Made by a program: the position numbers and the translations under genes. A stretch of 50,762 nt of DNA from DATFDN01 sp963767645. Lineage in GTDB: Bacteria > Pseudomonadota > Alphaproteobacteria > Acetobacterales > Acetobacteraceae. Positions within the stretch are counted from its first letter, which is position 1. Each line of letters opens with the position of its first letter. Below the pieces are notes generated by a model. It was given only the letters and a program-made list of their open reading frames with translations, made no database searches and was not told the origin of the DNA. Where the stretch lies: contig CAVYEW010000017.1 of NCBI GenBank assembly GCA_963767645.1, positions 1-50,762 on the forward strand, read 5' to 3'. Shown piece by piece: positions 26,468 through 35,004 of this stretch.

Positions 26468-27418
26468 CTATACCGGCATCGCGCGCCGCTGGTGCGCGCG
26501 ACCGACCCGCGCCGTTTCCTCAAGTCCGCCGGCGATGACGCGCACGCCCTCGTCGATCCGCGCGGCGACGGTTTCGGGCGTGCAGCCCTCAAGGAACGCG
26601 ACGCCGTTGCGCCGGCACGCCGCTATGATCCGCGCCCGCGCCTCCGCCATCTCCGGCGGATAGGGAACGCGCTGTACTTCCACATATCCAAGCGACAGGC
26701 CGAGGTCGCCCGGACCCAGCTCGGCGAAGGCAAGTCCCGGCACGGCCAGGATCGCCTCGCAGTTGGCGACCCCTTCCGGGCTCTCGAGTTTCACGCCCAG
26801 CATCAGCTCGCCGCGCGGGTTGAGCGGCCAGGGCTCGCACCGGTCGAAGTAGTCCCGCTCCGATATGCCCCAGATCGGCGCCGCCGAACCTTCCGATCCG
26901 CGTCCGCGCATCCCGCGCCCCAGCGTGCCCGGCGCCCGCGTCTCCACGGGCGCGCGGGCGCCGGAGAGGCGGGCGACGGGGGACGGGAGCGCCGGATCGA
27001 GCCCCGCCGCGTGGTGCGGATAGCGGCAGGATTCCACGAAGGCGCGCACCGCCTCAGCGTCCTCGGCCTGGCACAGCAGCACGCCATGCACGCCGCGCCC
27101 GAGGATCTGGCGGAACTGCCAGGCATTGTGGCGCACGTTCGGCGCGTCCGTGCCGTTCACCGGCGCCTCGACGATCACCGCCGGCGAGCGATGGCCCGAG
27201 CGCGTCGGCCCGCCTTCGACCAGGCCCTGCATGTATTCGGCGAGCCCGGTCATGTCGAAGGCGCCGTGCTCCATGCCGACATTGATGTAGTCGGCCCAGG
27301 TGCCGGCATCCGCGCGCCCCTGCGCGCGGGTGAGCACATGCCCCGAGTGCGCGCCCGTGTAGTAGATCGCGTTACCCTGTTCCAGCAGCTCGATCGCTCG
27401 ATTCACCCGGCCTGCCAC
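26468..27418 (-). CDS. HpcH/HpaI aldolase/citrate lyase family protein
   Basis: A 316-residue metal-dependent aldolase-type TIM barrel. Marks are NVGMEHGAFDM, VEAPVNGTDAPNVRHNAWQF, MLGVKLESPEGVANCEAI with the metal-binding Glu, and FAELGPGDLGLSLGY, the family's GP.DLS.SLG block. Between about 140 and 185 there is a long loop (RAPGTLGRGMRGRGSEG...) not seen in short family members. Start choice: GTG at 27418 has GGAG 8 nt before it; an upstream in-frame GTG at 27442 has a purine stretch directly against it, too close. It runs with the MaoC gene and is divergent from the MFS gene at 27526. Confidence 0.82.
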   Translation of the reverse strand: MAGRVNRAIELLEQGNAIYYTGAHSGHVLTRAQGRADAGTWADYINVGMEHGAFDMTGLAEYMQGLVEGGPTRSGHRSPAVIVEAPVNGTDAPNVRHNAWQFRQILGRGVHGVLLCQAEDAEAVRAFVESCRYPHHAAGLDPALPSPVARLSGARAPVETRAPGTLGRGMRGRGSEGSAAPIWGISERDYFDRCEPWPLNPRGELMLGVKLESPEGVANCEAILAVPGLAFAELGPGDLGLSLGYVEVQRVPYPPEMAEARARIIAACRRNGVAFLEGCTPETVAARIDEGVRVIAGGLEETARVGRAHQRRAMPV

Positions 27419-27525
27419 GTGCGATTCTCCATGTCTGGACACCCTCGCCCCGAGGCTAGAGTGTTCGGCGGAGCCTGCCTATGCTTCCCGGACCGCGCCC
27501 TGAGAGCGCGCCGGAGGAAACCTGG

Positions 27526-28902
27526 ATGAGTGCAGCTTCAGGAACGGTCGCCGGTCCGGTCATAGGCCCGCTGGAGGAGCACTATCGGCAATCCGCCGCG
27601 TTCCGCGCCGCCAGCGACGGCACGCGGGTGACGCTGACGCATTGGCACATTGCCGCGGCGAACGGGCTCGGCTGGATGTTCGACGGCATGGACGGCGTCA
27701 TCTTCGCGCTGGCTTCGCCGCTCATCATCAAGGATTTCGGCGTCACCCTGCCGCAGTACCGCTCCGGCGGGCAGATCGCGCTGCTGATCGGCATTTCCGG
27801 CATGTTCGCCTGGCCCTGGCTCGCCGACCGCTACGGCAGGCGCAGCTTGCTCGCGCTCAATATCGCGCTGTTCTCGGCCCTGATGCCGATCGTCGCGGCC
27901 ATGCAGACCTGGGCGGCGTTCATCGCCGTGCGCTGCGCCATCAACTTCGCCTTGAACGGCGAATGGGCGCTGGGATCGATGCTGGTCGCCGAAACCTGGC
28001 CCGCTCATCTGCGCGGGCGGGTGATCGGCATCAATCGCGGAACCTGGTGCTTCGGCGCCTCGCTCGCCGGAGTGATCGCGACCGTGGTGATCGCGCATTG
28101 GGGCTGGCGGGCGGCCTGCATCGTTCCCGCCGTGGTCGCGCTGCTCGCGGTCTATGTCCGCGCCAAGTGCCCGGAATCGCCCTACTGGGTGCGCACGCAG
28201 GACCGCAAGCGGCGCATCGAGGAGGCCGAGGCGCACGGCACGCCGCTTCGCCCCGAGGATCGCGCCTGGATCGAGAAGACGCACAAGGTCCCGCTGCGTC
28301 AGCTCTTCCTGCCCGACATGCGGCGCAGCACCGCCGTCGCCACTTTCATCGCGTGCTGCAGCACCATCATCTACGGCACGGTCGGCGGCTGGATGCCGCT
28401 CTATCTCTCGACCGAACGGCACTGGTCCACCGCGACGTACGGCAGCTTCTACATCGCCTGGGGCCTGGTGGGCTTCCTCGGCCTGCTCTGCGCCGGCTGG
28501 ATCTCCGACCGCTTCGGCCGCCGCCCGGCCTTCTACGCCATGCTGGCCGAAGGCGCCGTGTTCATCACGCTCTGGGTGTTCGCCAAGAGCAATGCCGAGC
28601 TGTGGGTGTTCGGCCTGTTGTGGAGCATCGGCTTCCTGGGCTTCTGGGCGCCGGCCATGACGCTGACCGCCGAGGTGTTCCCCACCCGCATCCGCGGCGT
28701 CGGCAACGGCTTCGCCTGGGCCGTTGCCTGGCTGGTCGGCTTCGTGCTGTGGCCCTTCGTCGCCATCGCGCTGCAACAGCACACCGGCTCGTTCGCCGCC
28801 GCCTTCCTGCTGATCCCGGCGGCGATGGTGTTCATGGCGCTCGGCGTGTGGCTGTTCGTGCCGGACCATGCAGGCAAGGAGCTGGACGCGATCAGCGTTT
28901 GA
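27526..28902 (+). CDS. MFS transporter
   Basis: A 458-residue major facilitator with about twelve membrane segments. The helix 2-3 loop is ADRYGRRSLLALN, helix 5 has GINRGTWCFGASLAGV, the second-half loop is SDRFGRRPAFYAM, and FPTRIRGVGNGFAWA lies in the region of helix 11. The N-terminus (HWHIAAANGLGWMFDGMDG) resembles aromatic/organic-acid:H+ symporters, where the DGMD/DGFD acidic pair is typical. The ATG at 27526 has GGAGGA 7 nt upstream. It diverges from the HpcH/HpaI gene across about 107 bp, so a shared regulatory region and uptake of the substrate for those enzymes are reasonable guesses. Confidence 0.86.
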   Translation: MSAASGTVAGPVIGPLEEHYRQSAAFRAASDGTRVTLTHWHIAAANGLGWMFDGMDGVIFALASPLIIKDFGVTLPQYRSGGQIALLIGISGMFAWPWLADRYGRRSLLALNIALFSALMPIVAAMQTWAAFIAVRCAINFALNGEWALGSMLVAETWPAHLRGRVIGINRGTWCFGASLAGVIATVVIAHWGWRAACIVPAVVALLAVYVRAKCPESPYWVRTQDRKRRIEEAEAHGTPLRPEDRAWIEKTHKVPLRQLFLPDMRRSTAVATFIACCSTIIYGTVGGWMPLYLSTERHWSTATYGSFYIAWGLVGFLGLLCAGWISDRFGRRPAFYAMLAEGAVFITLWVFAKSNAELWVFGLLWSIGFLGFWAPAMTLTAEVFPTRIRGVGNGFAWAVAWLVGFVLWPFVAIALQQHTGSFAAAFLLIPAAMVFMALGVWLFVPDHAGKELDAISV

Positions 28903-28968
28903 CGAGCCCGGCTGCGCTATGCCCCAAATTCATGCGTGAATGTCGGCGAGCATATTGGAGGAGACCAG

Positions 28969-30372
28969 ATGGCCGCCCTCTCAGGTCCTGAGTCACACGG
29001 CACCCAGCAATCGAAGAAGGCGGCCGCCAGCGGCTGGATCGGCTCGGCGTTGGAGTATTACGACTTCTTCATATATGCCACAGCGGCGTCCCTGGTCTTT
29101 CCGCAGATCTTCTTCCCCTCAGGCAACCCCACAGTCGCCATTGTCGCCTCCCTGGCGACCTACGGCGTGGGCTACGTCGCTCGGCCCATCGGCGCCTTCG
29201 TCCTTGGGCACTGGGGCGACACCCACGGGCGCAAGAATGTGCTGCTCTTGTGCATGTTCCTCATGGGCTTCTCGACGATGGCAGTCGGGGTCCTGCCGAC
29301 GTATCAGCACGTCGGCGTTCTCGCGCCGACGCTTCTCGTCATCGTCCGTCTCATCCAGGGCTTCGCGGTCGCCGGGGAAATTTCCGGCGCCAGCTCGATG
29401 ATCCTCGAGCACGCGCCCTTCGGCCGCCGCGGCTATTACGCCAGCTTTACCCTCCAGGGCGTGCAGGCTGGCCAGATCCTCGCTGCCGCGGTCTTCCTGC
29501 CGCTCGCCGCCTATCTGCCCAAGGCGGCATTCAATGCCTGGGGCTGGCGGATTCCCTTCCTCCTCAGCTTGGTCGTGATTATCGCGGGCTACATCATCCG
29601 CCGCGAGGTCGAGGAAACTCCCGCCTTCGCCGAAGAGGGCGCGCACGGCGAGGTCCCGAAGGCGCCGATCGTCCAAGCCTTCCGGCTCAGCTGGGACGAC
29701 ATGCTGCGTGTTGTCTGCATGGCCCTGATGAATGTCATCCCGGTGATTGCCACGATATTCGGTGCGGCCTACGCGGTCCAGCCGGCGTACGGGATCGGTT
29801 TCAAAGCGGACGTCTACCTGTGGATTCCGGTCCTCGGCAACATCCTGGCGGTGTTCGTCATCCCGTACGTCGGCAATTTGTCGGACAGGATCGGCCGCAG
29901 ACCTCCGGTCATCATCGGTGCGCTCGCTTCGGGCCTGCTCTCGTTCGCCTATCTCTACGCCATCAGCATCCATAGCGTGCCGCTTGCGGTGGTCCTGTCG
30001 CTGCTCATGTGGGGCGTCGTCTATCAGGGCTACAACGCGATCTTCCCGAGCTTCTACCCCGAGCTCTTCCAAACGCGCGTTCGGGTCACGGCGATGGCCA
30101 TCGCCCAGAATACCGGGACGACCATCACGGCCCTGCTTCCGGCGTTCTTCGCAGCCATGGCGCCGCCCGGCTCGACGCACGTTCCGCTCACCATCGGGGC
30201 CATCGCGTTCGGCGTGACGATCATCGCGGCGGCCGCGGCCTGGACTGCCCGGGAAACCTATCGCATCCGCATCAATGATCTCGGCCATCCCGACGCGGTT
30301 CCCGTCGACAAGCGGGAGTACGACCGAGTTCGGGCGGAGACCATTCTCCACGCAGGACTGGCCAAATCATGA
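28969..30372 (+). CDS. MFS transporter, metabolite:H+ symporter (MHS) family
   Basis: A 467-residue MHS-type carrier (the shikimate, alpha-ketoglutarate, proline/betaine group). It has SALEYYDFFIYATAASLVFP at helix 1, GHWGDTHGRKNVLL in loop 2-3, RLIQGFAVAGEISGASSM in helix 4 and SDRIGRRPPVIIGAL in the second half. GGAGGAG before the ATG at 28969 makes it a better start than 28936. It follows the first MFS gene with a 66-bp gap, but the two belong to different subfamilies, so this is not a recent duplication. Substrate probably a small carboxylate or amino acid. Confidence 0.87.
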   Translation: MAALSGPESHGTQQSKKAAASGWIGSALEYYDFFIYATAASLVFPQIFFPSGNPTVAIVASLATYGVGYVARPIGAFVLGHWGDTHGRKNVLLLCMFLMGFSTMAVGVLPTYQHVGVLAPTLLVIVRLIQGFAVAGEISGASSMILEHAPFGRRGYYASFTLQGVQAGQILAAAVFLPLAAYLPKAAFNAWGWRIPFLLSLVVIIAGYIIRREVEETPAFAEEGAHGEVPKAPIVQAFRLSWDDMLRVVCMALMNVIPVIATIFGAAYAVQPAYGIGFKADVYLWIPVLGNILAVFVIPYVGNLSDRIGRRPPVIIGALASGLLSFAYLYAISIHSVPLAVVLSLLMWGVVYQGYNAIFPSFYPELFQTRVRVTAMAIAQNTGTTITALLPAFFAAMAPPGSTHVPLTIGAIAFGVTIIAAAAAWTARETYRIRINDLGHPDAVPVDKREYDRVRAETILHAGLAKS

Positions 30373-30426
30373 GATCGCAGCCGCAATCAGGGTTTGACAG
30401 GTCGACCTCTGTGCCCCATCGTTATT

Positions 30427-30438
30427 CTGTCTAGACAG
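30427..30438. promoter_or_regulatory. Palindrome in front of the toxin-antitoxin pair (possible operator)
   Basis: A perfect 12-bp palindrome ctgtctagacag lies 26 bp before the antitoxin GTG. Phd/VapB-type antitoxins repress their own promoter by binding such palindromes. The nearby tattct could be a -10 element. Function is inferred from position only. Confidence 0.45.
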
Positions 30439-30464
30439 GCTAGATGTTCCGGAGGAGGGCCGGC

Positions 30465-30722
30465 GTGAGCGAATGGCAATTGCAGGAGGCCAAGAACCGC
30501 TTCAGCGAAGTTGTGCGCCGCGCCGCAGAGGAGGGACCGCAGACTGTGACGATCCACGGCAAGCCCGCCGCCGTAGTCCTCTCGGCCGACTCCTATGCCA
30601 GCTTGACGTCGGGGCGGAAGCCCTTGACGCAATTTCTGCTCGACGGACCCCCCTGGCCCGATGAGTTGGTCGAGGCAATCAATGATCGCTCGCCCGACAG
30701 CGGCCGCGACTTCGTATTCTGA
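30465..30722 (+). CDS. Type II antitoxin, Phd/YefM (VapB-like) family
   Basis: An 85-residue antitoxin. It begins MSEWQLQEAKNRFSEVVRRA, the standard Phd/YefM DNA-binding N-terminus, followed by GPQTVTIHGKPAAVVLSADSYASL. The acidic C-terminal tail (LDGPPWPDELVEAINDRSPD) is the part that wraps the toxin. GGAGGAGG lies 6 nt before the GTG at 30465. Its stop overlaps the toxin ATG by one base (TGATG). The antitoxin looks intact although the toxin is frameshifted. Confidence 0.9.
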   Translation: MSEWQLQEAKNRFSEVVRRAAEEGPQTVTIHGKPAAVVLSADSYASLTSGRKPLTQFLLDGPPWPDELVEAINDRSPDSGRDFVF

Positions 30723-31124
30723 TGTACCTGCTGGATACGTGCCTGTTGTCCGAGGCTCGCCGCGGGTCGCGCCCCGCTGTCGATTGGCTCAGCCAGGTCG
30801 ATGAAGACGCCCTGTTCCTGAGCGTTCTGACGCTGGGCGAGATCAGCAAGGGGATCGAGATGCGCGCACGAACCGATCGCGTCGCGGCGGAGTCCCTTCG
30901 CCGCTGGCTGCATGGCCTCCGTACCGGCTATGCGGATCGTATCCTGCCGATCGATGCCGAGGTCTCGCTTGCCTGGGGCGCCCTCATGGCCCGCCGCCCG
31001 CGTCCCGTGGCGGATGCGCTGATCGCCGCGACCGCCCTGATCCATCGCAAGAACTCTCGTCACGCGCAATCAGGCCGATTTCGCGGACACAGGCGTGGAC
31101 ATCGCTAATCCCTGGGCGGATTAA
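30722..31124 (+). pseudogene. PIN-domain toxin (VapC/FitB type), frameshifted near its end
   Basis: The frame opening at 30722 reads MYLLDTCLLSEARRG and carries the PIN acidic residues D5, E40 and D98 (PVADALIAATALIHRK). After K110 the reading turns to basic nonsense and stops at 31108. In the next frame, from 31053, the sequence continues TLVTRNQADFADTGVDIANP, then WAD and TAA at 31122-31124. This is the expected VapC ending with the last conserved block TRN.ADF. Removing one A from aagaac (31049-31054) joins the two parts into a normal 133-residue toxin. So it is either a real one-base insertion that disables the toxin or a sequencing error. The uncorrected frame would be a 128-residue protein. 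Confidence 0.8.
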
Positions 31125-31150
31125 GCGACCCTGCTGCCCAGGAGTCCGCC

Positions 31151-32077
31151 ATGTCCCGCCGCAAGCCTCGCGGCCGCCCGCTCGACGGGTGGCTGGTGAT
31201 CGACAAGCCGCCGGGGCTGACCAGCACCGATGTCGTGAACCGCGTCCGCCGCGGCTTCGACGCCCAGAAGGCCGGACATGGCGGCACGCTCGACCCGCTC
31301 GCCACCGGCGTGCTGCCGATCGCCTTCGGAGCAGCGACCAAGACCGTGCCCTATGTGATGGATGGCACCAAGCTCTACCGCTTCACGCTCCGCTTCGGCG
31401 AGGCGCGCGATACCGATGACGCCGACGGGCAGGTGATTGCCACCACGCCGACCCGCCCGACCGACGCGGAGATCGAGGCCGCGTTGCCGGCCTTCCGCGG
31501 CGCCATCATGCAGGTCCCGCCCGCCTTCTCGGCGGTGAAGGTCGCGGGAGAGCGCGCCTACGACATGGCGCGCGAGGGCCGCGCCCCGGCGCTGGAGCCG
31601 CGTCCGGCGCGCGTCGATCGCTTTGCCCTGGTGGAGCGCATCGATCCCGACACCGCCATCTTCGAGGTTCAATCGGGCAAGGGCGTCTATATGCGCAGCC
31701 TGGCCCGCGACCTCGCTGCCGCCTGCGGCACGCTGGGCCACATCGCGTCCCTGCGTCGGCTGCGGGTTGGACCGTTCCTGGAACATCAGGCGATTGCCCT
31801 GGACAAACTGGCCGGGCCGGACCATACCCGCCCGGCTTCCCCGGACCTGCTGCTTCCGGTCGCGACCGCGCTGGCCGACATCCCGGCGCTGGCCCTGAGC
31901 GAGGCGGAGGTTGCCGATCTGCGGCACGGACAGGCGATCAGCCTGGTCGCGCTGCTCGGTCGCATTCCAGAGGCTGCCAGCCCCGATGGGGGCTTGGTGC
32001 GCGCCATGGCGGGAGGCCGCGTGATCGGACTGTGCCGGCTCCAGGAGGGTTGGCTCAGGCCCGAACGGGTCCTGTAA
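31151..32077 (+). CDS. truB: tRNA pseudouridine(55) synthase TruB
   Basis: A 308-residue TruB that makes pseudouridine 55 in the T-loop of tRNAs. It has LVIDKPPGLTSTDVVNRVRR, the catalytic D48 in GHGGTLDPLATGVLP, KLYRFTLRFGEARDTDD and GKGVYMRSLARDLA. AGGAG precedes the ATG. It heads truB-rpsO-pnp; rbfA, often directly upstream, is replaced here by the toxin-antitoxin pair. Confidence 0.96.
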   Translation: MSRRKPRGRPLDGWLVIDKPPGLTSTDVVNRVRRGFDAQKAGHGGTLDPLATGVLPIAFGAATKTVPYVMDGTKLYRFTLRFGEARDTDDADGQVIATTPTRPTDAEIEAALPAFRGAIMQVPPAFSAVKVAGERAYDMAREGRAPALEPRPARVDRFALVERIDPDTAIFEVQSGKGVYMRSLARDLAAACGTLGHIASLRRLRVGPFLEHQAIALDKLAGPDHTRPASPDLLLPVATALADIPALALSEAEVADLRHGQAISLVALLGRIPEAASPDGGLVRAMAGGRVIGLCRLQEGWLRPERVL

Positions 32078-32115
32078 CGGCCCTGCGCGAATCCCACCAG
32101 GAAGGAGCAATCTCG

Positions 32116-32385
32116 ATGTCGATCACCGCCGAGCGCCGCGGCGCGCTCATCACCGACTATGCACGGCAGCCGAACGATACCGGCAGCCCGGAAGTGCAGG
32201 TGGCCCTGCTCTCCGAGCGGATCTCCATGCTGACCGATCACCTGAAGACGCACGCCAAGGATTTCCACAGCCGCCGTGGCCTGCTCACCTTGGTTGGCCG
32301 CCGGCGTCGGCTGCTGGATTATCTGAAGCGAAAGGACAGCCAACGCTATCAAGACCTGATCGGGCGGCTGAACCTGCGTCGCTGA
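32116..32385 (+). CDS. rpsO: 30S ribosomal protein S15
   Basis: An 89-residue S15, the normal length, with DTGSPEVQVALLSERI.LT, HAKDFHSRRGLL and RRRLLDYLKRKD, the 16S rRNA-binding helices. AAGGAG lies upstream of the ATG at 32116. It follows truB by 38 bp and precedes pnp, the usual order. Confidence 0.97.
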   Translation: MSITAERRGALITDYARQPNDTGSPEVQVALLSERISMLTDHLKTHAKDFHSRRGLLTLVGRRRRLLDYLKRKDSQRYQDLIGRLNLRR

Positions 32386-32420
32386 CCGGCGACGGGTGAT
32401 AACGAGGGCTGATAAGCAAA

Positions 32421-32446
32421 GCAACCGCACCTATATGCGCGGTTGC
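32421..32446 (+). promoter_or_regulatory. Hairpin in the rpsO-pnp gap
   Basis: gcaaccgc (32421-32428) pairs with gcggttgc (32439-32446) around a 10-nt AT-containing loop, about 35 bp after rpsO. There is no T-run. In enterobacteria the rpsO-pnp spacer holds an attenuating terminator and an RNase III site that controls pnp; this hairpin is in the right place for such a role. The rest of the 320-bp spacer (32386-32705) shows no gene. Confidence 0.4.
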
Positions 32447-32705
32447 GTACACGCACTTCCCCGCGCCATGGTGGTTGCGGGGCAACGCGGGGATCATTCC
32501 CGCAACGTCGCGACACGCGGCGGACCACATACCGCCGGTCCGGCACCCGTTCGGGGAATCGTGACGGCGTTTCCGGCCACATGGCCCGCGGCCTGCGCTC
32601 TGTCGCAGCCCGCGCCTCCATGTTACCCGAGACGCCGTTTCCCGCCGGGAGACGAGGGCTGATCGGGGATCGTCCGCCGATGCCGCGCGCATCGAAGGAC
32701 GACGC

Positions 32706-34892
32706 ATGTTCGATTACTATCGCAAGGAGCTGGACTGGGGCGGGCGCAAGCTGGTGCTCGAGACCGGCAAGATCGCCCGTCAGGCCGACGGCGCCATGAT
32801 GGTCCGCTACGGCGACACCATCGTGCTCTGCACTGCCGTGGGCGTGAAGACCGCGAGACCGGGCCAGGACTTCTTCCCCCTGACGGTGAACTACCAGGAG
32901 AAGGCGTTCGCCGCCGGCAAGATTCCCGGCGGCTTCTTCAAGCGCGAGGGGAGGCCGTCGGAGAACGAGGTGCTGGTCAGCCGCCTCATCGACCGGCCGA
33001 TCCGCCCGCTGTTCCCGGACGGCTTCCGCAACGAGGTCCAGGTCGTCGCCACGGTGCTGAGCCATGACCTTGAGAACGATCCCGACATCGTCGCCCTGGT
33101 CGGCTGCTCGGCGGCGCTGACGCTTTCGGGTATTCCGTTCTTCGGCCCGGTCGGCGCCTGCCGGGTGGGCTATCGGGAAGGCCGCTATCTCCTCAATCCC
33201 ACTGCCGATCAGCTTGAGGATTCCGCGCTCGACCTAGTGGTGGCGGGCACGTCGGAAGGCGTGCTGATGGTGGAAAGCGAGGCGCGCGAGCTGCCCGAGG
33301 ACATCATGCTCGGCGCCGTCACCTTCGGCCACAAGGCATTCCAGCCGGTGATCGATGCGATCATCGAGCTGGCCGAGCGTGCCGCCAAGGAGCCGTGGCC
33401 GTTGCCGGAGACGCCGGAGGAGGAGAAGTCGCTCGCCGCGCGCCTGGAGGCGCTGGCCCGCGCCGATCTCGCCGCCGCCTACGCGGAGAAGGAGAAGGCC
33501 GCGCGCCACGACCGCATTGACGCTGCCAAGAAGACCGCGCTGGAGCAGGTCGCTTCGGAGGGGCTGGACCCGGAGAAGGCCAGGTCGCTGTTCAAGAAGC
33601 TCGAGGCCGACATCGTCCGCAACGCCATCCTCGACAATGGCATCCGCATCGACGGGCGCGACACGCGCTCGGTCCGTCCGATCGTGAGCGAGGTAGGCCT
33701 GCTGCCGCGCGCGCATGGCTCGGCGCTGTTCACCCGCGGCGAGACGCAGGCGCTGTGCGTCGCCACCCTGGGCACCGGGCAGGACGAGCAGGTGATCGAC
33801 GCGCTGGAGGGCGAGTACCGCGAGCACTTCATGCTGCACTACAATTTCCCGCCTTATTCGGTGGGCGAGGCGGGGCGCATGGGCAGCCCCGGACGGCGCG
33901 AGATCGGGCACGGCAAGCTCGCTTGGCGGGCGATCCACCCGGTGCTGCCGGAAAAGGCGAATTTCCCCTATACGCTGCGCGTCGTCTCGGAAGTTACGGA
34001 GAGCAACGGATCCTCGTCGATGGCGACTGTCTGCGGCTCCTCGCTGGCGCTGATGGATGCGGGCGTGCCGCTGGCCCGTCCCGTGGCCGGCATCGCCATG
34101 GGTCTCATTAAGGAGGAGCGCGGCTTCGCCGTGCTGTCCGACATCCTGGGCGACGAGGACCACCTGGGCGATATGGACTTCAAGGTGGCGGGCACCGAGA
34201 AGGGCGTCACCAGCCTGCAAATGGACATCAAGATCACGTCGATCACGCCCGAGATCATGCGCATCGCGCTCGATCAGGCCCGCGACGGGCGGATGCATAT
34301 TCTTGGCGAGATGAGCAAGGCGATCACCGGCGCACGCGGCGACGTCGCCGCCCACGCGCCGCGCATCACCATCATCAACGTGCCCAAGGAGAAGATCCGC
34401 GAGGTGATCGGCACCGGCGGCAAGGTGATCCGCGAGATCGTCGAGCAGACCGGCACCAAGATCGACATCAACGACGACGGCACCATCAAGATCGCCGCCA
34501 CCGAGCAGGACCGGGCGCAGGCCGCGATCGACTGGATCCGCGGCATCGTGGCCGAGCCAGAAATCGGGGTGATCTACACCGGCAAGGTGGTCAAGACCGC
34601 CGATTTCGGCGCCTTCGTGAACTTCCTCGGCTCACGCGACGGGCTGGTGCATATCAGCGAGCTTGCCCAGGGGCGCGTCGGCCGAACCACGGACGTGGTC
34701 AATGTCGGCGACAGCGTAAAGGTGAAGGTCATCGGCTTCGACGAGCGCGGCAAGATCAAGCTGTCGATGCGCGTCGTAGACCAGCAGACCGGCGAGGACA
34801 TCACCGACAAGGTGGGCGCGAAGCCGGGTCGCGGGGAACGGCGGGATCGCGGCGAGCAGCCGCCGGCCGAGCCGGCCGCGGCAGGGGAGTAG
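32706..34892 (+). CDS. pnp: Polyribonucleotide nucleotidyltransferase (PNPase)
   Basis: A 728-residue phosphorolytic 3'-5' exoribonuclease of the degradosome. Two RNase PH-like domains (about 10-230 and 320-545) surround an alpha-helical linker. The catalytic half has FMLHYNFPPYSVGE and SDILGDEDHLGDMDFKVAGT with the active-site Asp residues. A KH domain (about 555-615, with VIGTGGKVIREI) and an S1 domain (about 622-692, GKVVKTADFGAFVNFLG) follow. The tail is short, Arg/Glu/Pro/Ala-rich. AAGGA precedes the ATG. Confidence 0.97.
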   Translation: MFDYYRKELDWGGRKLVLETGKIARQADGAMMVRYGDTIVLCTAVGVKTARPGQDFFPLTVNYQEKAFAAGKIPGGFFKREGRPSENEVLVSRLIDRPIRPLFPDGFRNEVQVVATVLSHDLENDPDIVALVGCSAALTLSGIPFFGPVGACRVGYREGRYLLNPTADQLEDSALDLVVAGTSEGVLMVESEARELPEDIMLGAVTFGHKAFQPVIDAIIELAERAAKEPWPLPETPEEEKSLAARLEALARADLAAAYAEKEKAARHDRIDAAKKTALEQVASEGLDPEKARSLFKKLEADIVRNAILDNGIRIDGRDTRSVRPIVSEVGLLPRAHGSALFTRGETQALCVATLGTGQDEQVIDALEGEYREHFMLHYNFPPYSVGEAGRMGSPGRREIGHGKLAWRAIHPVLPEKANFPYTLRVVSEVTESNGSSSMATVCGSSLALMDAGVPLARPVAGIAMGLIKEERGFAVLSDILGDEDHLGDMDFKVAGTEKGVTSLQMDIKITSITPEIMRIALDQARDGRMHILGEMSKAITGARGDVAAHAPRITIINVPKEKIREVIGTGGKVIREIVEQTGTKIDINDDGTIKIAATEQDRAQAAIDWIRGIVAEPEIGVIYTGKVVKTADFGAFVNFLGSRDGLVHISELAQGRVGRTTDVVNVGDSVKVKVIGFDERGKIKLSMRVVDQQTGEDITDKVGAKPGRGERRDRGEQPPAEPAAAGE

Positions 34893-34913
34893 GCCGCCTC
34901 GTGCCGAGGCCAT

Positions 34914-34945
34914 TTCTCCCTCTCCCGCAAGCGGGAGAGGGAGAA
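34914..34945. terminator. Strong hairpin after pnp
   Basis: A perfect 15-bp stem (34914-34928 with 34931-34945) around an AA turn lies about 20 bp after the pnp stop. It starts with TTCTCC and ends GGAGAA, with no clear T-run. It may end the truB-rpsO-pnp transcript or protect its 3' end, and it resembles a common dispersed hairpin type (cctctcccgc/gcgggagagg). Confidence 0.5.
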
Positions 34946-35004
34946 TAGCCCGGGAACCGGCGGGTGTCGGGCGCAATTCAAAACACAATCAGGGAAGCAC
35001 GCCC

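Noticed and set aside
27538..28869. 443-codon antisense frame over the MFS gene (also 29119-30351 over the next MFS gene)
   Set aside because: Long antisense frames are expected in high-GC DNA; the sense frames show true transporter motifs.
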